From assembly GCA_900199555.1 (NCBI GenBank), contig FZQZ01000008.1, positions 1 to 64,000 of the forward strand: a DNA stretch of 64,000 nt, read 5' to 3'. Both the position numbers and the translations under genes were made by a program. Positions within the stretch are counted from its first letter, which is position 1; the number at the start of each line of letters is the position of its first letter. Under the pieces are notes generated by a model. The model worked only from the letters and a program-made list of their open reading frames with translations. It had not been told where the DNA came from and made no database searches. The DNA comes from Prevotellaceae bacterium MN60 (GTDB lineage: Bacteria > Bacteroidota > Bacteroidia > Bacteroidales > Bacteroidaceae). Shown here one piece after another: positions 59,412-64,000 of this stretch.

Positions 59412-60392
59412 CTACTTAAACAACGAATATTCCTTCACATCCCATGCCAGCACACTAGCACCCAACATATTACGGGTACGATTCTCGAGGTTAGAAACCA
59501 CGAATTTCACTCTCCCCTGTATATTGTGGAAAATATGTTCCTCAAACGTTTGATTTGCGGGCTCTAATAGCCATTTACCAGCCTGAGCAATACCACCTGT
59601 AAAGACGATTGCTTCTGGATTCAAGATAGAGGCATAGCCAGCCAAGCCCAATCCAAGGTAATAGCCCGTACGGCGATAAGTCTCTATGGCTAACTCATCA
59701 CCCATCTCACAAAATTCGTGGATAATATGTGGTGTCAACACCTCCACCTCACGCATCTTTGATGGTTCTGAGCGCTCAGCCATAATATCCTTGGCATTCT
59801 GTATAATACCATTAGCGGCCACATAAGCCTCCAAGCATCCTTTCTTACCACAGCCGCACTGCCGACCATTAGGAACGAAACAGGTATGTCCCACCTCACC
59901 AGCAAAACCATCGTATCCCAAATGAGGAACACCATTGCTGAAGAAGCAACTACCCAAGCCATGGCCTATAGAAACGATAGCAAAATCGCGCATACCATGA
60001 GCTGCGCCAAAAGTCTGCTCGCCCAATGCCTTTGCATGAGCATCATTCGCTAGAGCCACAGCAAGTCCTAAACGATCACGCAACATGGCAGCCAAGGGTA
60101 TCACCCCTTTCCAAGGCAAGTTGGGAGGATTCTCAATACTACTCGTACGGAAGTTACCGCTAGGCACACAGATTCCCACGGAGCGGACACTCTCAAAGCC
60201 TCCGTTCTGTTCGACTAGTTGCTGAATATGCTCACAAAGCACAGCCAGATAGTCTCCAATGACAGGATGGTTTGCCGTTGTAAAATAGCACGTTGCAATA
60301 ATTTCGCCACGTATGTCGACAATACCTATCGACGTTCGTTCCAGACTAATGTCTACGCCAACGACCCGTGTCTTGATACCATTCTGAATCAT
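59412..60392 (-). CDS. ROK-family protein with degenerate ATP-binding motifs (second)
   Basis: 326 aa, clearly similar to its neighbour over the full length. The DLGGT position reads DISLER and the adenosine motif GHGLGS. It keeps ANDAHAKA, DGFAGEVGH and the zinc motif CGCGKKGCLE. It is the first gene of the minus-strand block running into menI-F-D and has the promoter at 60424-60454. Probably a tandem duplication of the same ancestor; role unknown. Confidence 0.85.
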   Translation of the reverse strand: MIQNGIKTRVVGVDISLERTSIGIVDIRGEIIATCYFTTANHPVIGDYLAVLCEHIQQLVEQNGGFESVRSVGICVPSGNFRTSSIENPPNLPWKGVIPLAAMLRDRLGLAVALANDAHAKALGEQTFGAAHGMRDFAIVSIGHGLGSCFFSNGVPHLGYDGFAGEVGHTCFVPNGRQCGCGKKGCLEAYVAANGIIQNAKDIMAERSEPSKMREVEVLTPHIIHEFCEMGDELAIETYRRTGYYLGLGLAGYASILNPEAIVFTGGIAQAGKWLLEPANQTFEEHIFHNIQGRVKFVVSNLENRTRNMLGASVLAWDVKEYSLFK

Positions 60393-60423
60393 AACAATTG
60401 TGTTTTACTCGAGTATTACGGGA

Positions 60424-60454
60424 CAAAAATAGTAAATAATTTTTTGTCCACAAA
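60424..60454 (-). promoter_or_regulatory. Promoter of the ROK-men block
   Basis: On the minus strand TTTG (60451-60454), a 19-base gap and TATTTTTG (60424-60431) match the consensus, 32 bases before the ROK start. Confidence 0.6.
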
Positions 60455-60496
60455 ACTTTATGCCAGTTTTTTTGCAAATATTTAAAGATTTCTTTG

Positions 60497-60504
60497 TACC
60501 TTTG
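60497..60504 (+). promoter_or_regulatory. -7-like box upstream of lysS
   Basis: TACCTTTG with a TTTG at 60471-60474 (22-base gap). It is inside the longer frame and supports the ATG at 60536. Confidence 0.5.
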
Positions 60505-60535
60505 CATCGTATTACGACATTTTTTGATATTAGAT

Positions 60536-62323
60536 ATGAACGTTTTAGAACTCAGTGAACAGGAAATTGGCAGACGTGAGAGTCTGCAAGAGTTGCGCAA
60601 GATGGGTATCAATCCCTACCCTGCAGCAGAGTATCCCGTAAATGCATGGAGCACAGATATTATTGAAGACTTCGAGGATCTGCCCGTCATTGGAAAAGAC
60701 GAGGAAGGCAATGATGTACGCGAGACTGCCACACCGGAGAATAGCCGTATGGTAAGCATCGCAGGACGAATCATGAGCAAGAGCATCATGGGTAAGGCTG
60801 CCTTTGCCAAACTGCAGGACTCTAAAGGCCGCATTCAGGTATATGTACAGCGTGATGCCATTTGTCCCGATGAGAACAAAGACCTCTATAATATTGTATT
60901 CAAGAAGCTCCTTGATTTGGGTGACTTCATCGGCGTGAAAGGTTACGTATTCCGCACTAAGACTGGCGAAATCAGCGTTCACGTTATGGAGATGACCGTA
61001 CTGAGCAAGAGCTTGAAGCCACTGCCCGTCGTAAAGACTGATGCTGACGGTAAGGTATATGACGCATTCGATGATCCCGAGTTGCGTTATCGTCAGCGCT
61101 ACGTTGACTTGATTGTAAACGCTGGCGTAAAAGACACGTTCCTGAAGCGTGCCACCATCATTCGCACTATGCGCCGCATCCTTGATGAGGCTGGCTATAC
61201 AGAGGTAGATACTCCTATCCTGCAGAATATTGCAGGTGGTGCTTCTGCCCGTCCATTCATCACTCACTTCAATGCCCTGAATCAGGACATGTATATGCGT
61301 ATTGCCACCGAGCTCTACCTGAAGCGCCTCATCGTAGGTGGTTTCGAAGGTGTTTATGAGATGGGCAAGAACTTCCGCAACGAGGGTATGGACAAGACTC
61401 ACAACCCAGAATTTACTTGCATGGAGCTCTACGTGAGCTATAAAGACCTGCTGTGGGGTATGACCTTCACAGAGAAGATGTTGGAAGAAATCTGTACAGC
61501 CGTAAATGGAAAGCCTGAAGTAGAGATTGACGGAAAGGTTATCTCATTCAAGGCTCCATTCCGCCGTCTGCCTATCCTTGATGCCATTAAGGAGAAGACA
61601 GGATTTGACTGTGACGGAAAGACAGAAGACGAGATTCGCGACTTCTGCAAGTCAAAGGGCATGGAGGTTGACGAGACCATGGGTAAGGGTAAGCTCATCG
61701 ACGAACTCTTCGGAGAGTTCTGTGAAGGCTCTTTCATCCAGCCTACCTTTATCACTGACTATCCCGTAGAAATGTCTCCTCTTACCAAGATGCACCGTTC
61801 TAAGCCCGGACTCACCGAGCGTTTCGAATTGATGGTAAATGGTAAGGAGTTGGCTAATGCCTATTCTGAGTTGAACGATCCTATCGATCAGGAGGAGCGT
61901 TTCATTGAACAAATGAAACTTGCCGACAAGGGCGATGACGAGGCGATGATCATTGACCACGACTTCCTGCGCGCATTACAATATGGTATGCCTCCCACAT
62001 TTGGTATCGGTATCGGTATCGACCGACTGGTAATGCTGCTCACTGGTAAGTTTGCTATTGGTGAGGTCATGCTGTTCCCCCAGATGAAGCCTGAGAAGAA
62101 AGCACCTCAGAGTACACCTGCAGAGTGGGCCGAGATTGGCGTAACAGAGGAATGGGTACCCGTTCTGCGCAAGGCAGGATTCAACCTCATTCAGAATATC
62201 ACCGGCGAGAAGGCACAAGGTCTTCAGCAGAAAATTGGCGACATCGTCAAGAAATATAAGCTCGATATGCAGAAGCCCTCTGTTGATGAGGTGCAGCAGT
62301 GGATTGAGAAGGCGCAAGCCTAA
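60536..62323 (+). CDS. lysS: Lysine--tRNA ligase (class II)
   Basis: 595 aa. OB-fold anticodon domain in about residues 65-165 (VSIAGRIMSKSIMGKAAFAKLQDSKGRIQVYV) and class II motifs: motif 2 FRNEGMDKTHNPEFTCMELY, motif 3 GIGIGIDRLVMLLT. It carries the C-terminal extension common in Bacteroidetes LysRS. Followed by gpsA and pgi on the same strand. Confidence 0.97.
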   Translation: MNVLELSEQEIGRRESLQELRKMGINPYPAAEYPVNAWSTDIIEDFEDLPVIGKDEEGNDVRETATPENSRMVSIAGRIMSKSIMGKAAFAKLQDSKGRIQVYVQRDAICPDENKDLYNIVFKKLLDLGDFIGVKGYVFRTKTGEISVHVMEMTVLSKSLKPLPVVKTDADGKVYDAFDDPELRYRQRYVDLIVNAGVKDTFLKRATIIRTMRRILDEAGYTEVDTPILQNIAGGASARPFITHFNALNQDMYMRIATELYLKRLIVGGFEGVYEMGKNFRNEGMDKTHNPEFTCMELYVSYKDLLWGMTFTEKMLEEICTAVNGKPEVEIDGKVISFKAPFRRLPILDAIKEKTGFDCDGKTEDEIRDFCKSKGMEVDETMGKGKLIDELFGEFCEGSFIQPTFITDYPVEMSPLTKMHRSKPGLTERFELMVNGKELANAYSELNDPIDQEERFIEQMKLADKGDDEAMIIDHDFLRALQYGMPPTFGIGIGIDRLVMLLTGKFAIGEVMLFPQMKPEKKAPQSTPAEWAEIGVTEEWVPVLRKAGFNLIQNITGEKAQGLQQKIGDIVKKYKLDMQKPSVDEVQQWIEKAQA

Positions 62324-62343
62324 TGTTCAATATTCAATGAACC

Positions 62344-63339
62344 ATGTACGATTGTGGTAGAATAGCAATCATCGGCGGCGGAAGTTGGGCGACAGCCATA
62401 GCCAAGATTGTGGTGGGACATACTCACCATATAGGTTGGTATATGCGTCGCGACGACCGTATAGAAGACTTCCGCAGGTTAGGGCATAACCCTGCCTATC
62501 TGATGAGTGTACACTTCAACATCGACGAGATATTCTTCTCTAGTGACCTCAACAAGATAGTTGAGCAGTACGACACTTTGATATTCGTTACTCCGTCACC
62601 TTATCTTAAGAGTCACCTAAAGAAGTTGAAGACTCGCATTCGCGACAAGTTCATCATCACAGCCATCAAGGGTATCGTACCTGACGAGAATCTGGTATGT
62701 TCAGAATACTTCCATCAGGTATATGATGTGCCCTACGAGAATTTGGCTTGTATTGGTGGACCTTCGCACGCAGAAGAGGTAGCTTTGGAACGCCTAAGTT
62801 ACCTCACTGTGGGATGTGCAGATATTGACAAGGCACAGTCGTTTGCTGATATCCTCTCTAGTGACTACATAAAAACGAAGACATCAACAGATGTTGTTGG
62901 TATAGAATACTCTTCTGTATTGAAGAATGTATATGCCATCGCAGCAGGTATCTGCAACGGATTGAAATTCGGTGATAACTTCCAGGCTGTATTAATGGCT
63001 AACGCTGTGCAGGAGATGTCACGTTTCCTTAAAGTGGTACATCCTATCGAGCGCAACATTGTGGATAGCTGCTATTTGGGCGACCTATTGGTAACAGGTT
63101 ATTCCAACTTCTCACGCAACCGTACTTTCGGTACCATGATTGGTAAAGGCTACAGCGTGAAGTCGGCACAAATCGAGATGGAAATGATTGCGGAAGGATA
63201 CTTTGGCACGAAGTGTATGAAGGAAATCAATCGCCACTGTCACGTCAACATGCCTATCCTTGATGCCGTATACAACATACTATATGAGCGAATCTCGCCT
63301 CAGATTGAGATCAAACTATTAACGGATTCATTTAGATAA
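62344..63339 (+). CDS. gpsA: NAD(P)H-dependent glycerol-3-phosphate dehydrogenase
   Basis: 331 aa. [14 protein letters not shown] (nucleotide binding, residues 9-22), [43 protein letters not shown] (catalytic Lys) and [18 protein letters not shown]. It makes sn-glycerol 3-phosphate for phospholipids. Lies 20 bases after lysS and 17 before pgi. Confidence 0.95.
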   Translation: MYDCGRIAIIGGGSWATAIAKIVVGHTHHIGWYMRRDDRIEDFRRLGHNPAYLMSVHFNIDEIFFSSDLNKIVEQYDTLIFVTPSPYLKSHLKKLKTRIRDKFIITAIKGIVPDENLVCSEYFHQVYDVPYENLACIGGPSHAEEVALERLSYLTVGCADIDKAQSFADILSSDYIKTKTSTDVVGIEYSSVLKNVYAIAAGICNGLKFGDNFQAVLMANAVQEMSRFLKVVHPIERNIVDSCYLGDLLVTGYSNFSRNRTFGTMIGKGYSVKSAQIEMEMIAEGYFGTKCMKEINRHCHVNMPILDAVYNILYERISPQIEIKLLTDSFR

Positions 63340-63356
63340 AAATAAAAAAAGCTATT

Positions 63357-64000
63357 ATGAGTAACATCAAACTTGACATTACAAAAGCTGCTAGCTTCTT
63401 GGAAGCTGGCGCAGTAAAGGCTTTCGAGCCAAAGATAAAGGCTGCACAAGAGGCCTTGGAAAATGGTACATGTCCTGGTAACGATTTCTTGGGTTGGTTG
63501 CATCTGCCCAGTAGTATTACCCCTGCATTCCTTGACGAGGTACAGGCTGTAGCCAATACCCTCCGCGAGAAGTGCGAAGTGGTAGTCGTTGCAGGTATCG
63601 GTGGATCTTATCTGGGTGCCCGTGCCGTTATCGAAGCTCTCGGCAACTCTTTTGCATGGCTTATTCAGGACAAGAAGAACCCCACTATCCTGTTTGCTGG
63701 TAATAACATCGGTGAGGACTACCTCGCAGAGATGACAGAATACCTGAAGGATAAGAAGTTTGGTGTTATCAATATCTCAAAGTCTGGTACAACTACTGAG
63801 ACTGCGCTGACTTTCCGTCTGCTGAAGAAGCAGTGCGAAGCCCAGATGGGTAAGGAAGTTGCCAAGCAGGTAATTGTTGCTGTAACAGACGCTAAGCGCG
63901 GTGCTGCTCGCACCTGTGCAGACAAAGAGGGCTACAAGAGTTTCATCATCCCCGACAATGTTGGTGGTCGTTTCTCTGTACTCACTCCAGTAGGTTTGCT
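63357..64000 (+). CDS. pgi: Glucose-6-phosphate isomerase, N-terminal part (runs off the window)
   Basis: The frame from the ATG at 63357 gives 214 residues to the edge. [19 protein letters not shown] is the glucose-6-phosphate isomerase signature and [18 protein letters not shown] the second sugar-phosphate-binding part. The active-site C-terminus lies outside the window. Confidence 0.95.
   Translation, partial: MSNIKLDITKAASFLEAGAVKAFEPKIKAAQEALENGTCPGNDFLGWLHLPSSITPAFLDEVQAVANTLREKCEVVVVAGIGGSYLGARAVIEALGNSFAWLIQDKKNPTILFAGNNIGEDYLAEMTEYLKDKKFGVINISKSGTTTETALTFRLLKKQCEAQMGKEVAKQVIVAVTDAKRGAARTCADKEGYKSFIIPDNVGGRFSVLTPVGL

Noticed and set aside
58407-60392. The two ROK genes as ordinary glucokinases
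   Set aside because: Both lack the DLGGT and GTGxGSG motifs that the glucokinase at 23964 keeps.
1-64000. tRNA or rRNA genes
   Set aside because: I looked in the longer spacers for tRNA-like arms and conserved TTC-type loops and for rRNA sequence and saw none. A covariance search would be decisive.

Overview
The window is chromosomal DNA from a member of the Bacteroidales, most likely a Prevotella-type genome (Prevotellaceae). The evidence is Bacteroidetes promoters (TTTG, a 19-20 base gap, then TAnnTTTG), the gene order trpBEGDCFA, an outer-membrane protein with a C-terminal tail of the YDLQGRKV...GLYIVNGKKIVIK type, a fimbrillin-like lipoprotein, a smalltalk peptide beside an HU-like protein, and a menaquinone operon.

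Layout. 1-5.2 kb is accessory DNA on the minus strand: the start of a BT4734/VirE-type primase-like protein, three small unknown proteins, a UmuD-like S24 protease with a C-terminal extension, and a restriction-modification pair bracketed by two identical 28-base repeats. 5.2-8.3 kb holds two small envelope proteins, a repeat-rich noncoding stretch, and a cassette of a small HTH protein, an HU-like protein and a smalltalk peptide. 8.3-15.2 kb has two divergent ECF sigma operons, one ending in an M16 protease and the other encoding an anti-sigma-like and a secreted protein. 15.2-25 kb is mostly housekeeping: TonB-type receptor, ClC channel, tsaC, prfC, rfbD, a DUF4924 protein, a LysE-type exporter and a ROK glucokinase. 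26-33 kb is a complete trp operon preceded by a leader peptide with three Trp codons and an attenuator. 33-40 kb is a second accessory region: a T9SS-type adhesin, two related short peptides, a muramidase remnant, an arginase-fold-like protein, a beta-helix lipoprotein and cruciform-forming repeats. 40-50.6 kb is housekeeping (antiporter, hslR, pth, rplY, nusB-yajC-ybbR-coaE, TonB-type receptor, aroB). 50.7-60.4 kb holds the menaquinone genes (menI-F-D and menB-C-E) around a convergent nucleoside kinase, headed by two degenerate ROK proteins. The window ends with lysS, gpsA and the start of pgi.

Two features cut across the whole window. First, hairpin-forming palindromic elements are inserted in frame in trpE, trpD, trpC and trpF, with one intergenic copy, so these enzymes are longer than usual but still open. 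Second, short tandem repeats of 7, 9 or 14 bases sit at gene junctions and inside reading frames (menC, menD twice, menE, menF, aroB, the adhesin tail, the primase). Together they suggest a genome that tolerates repeated insertion and slippage in coding DNA. Other points of interest are the trp attenuator, the pair of ROK proteins that have lost their ATP-binding motifs, the repeat-flanked R-M cassette, and the short Y-x-x-P peptides next to surface proteins.
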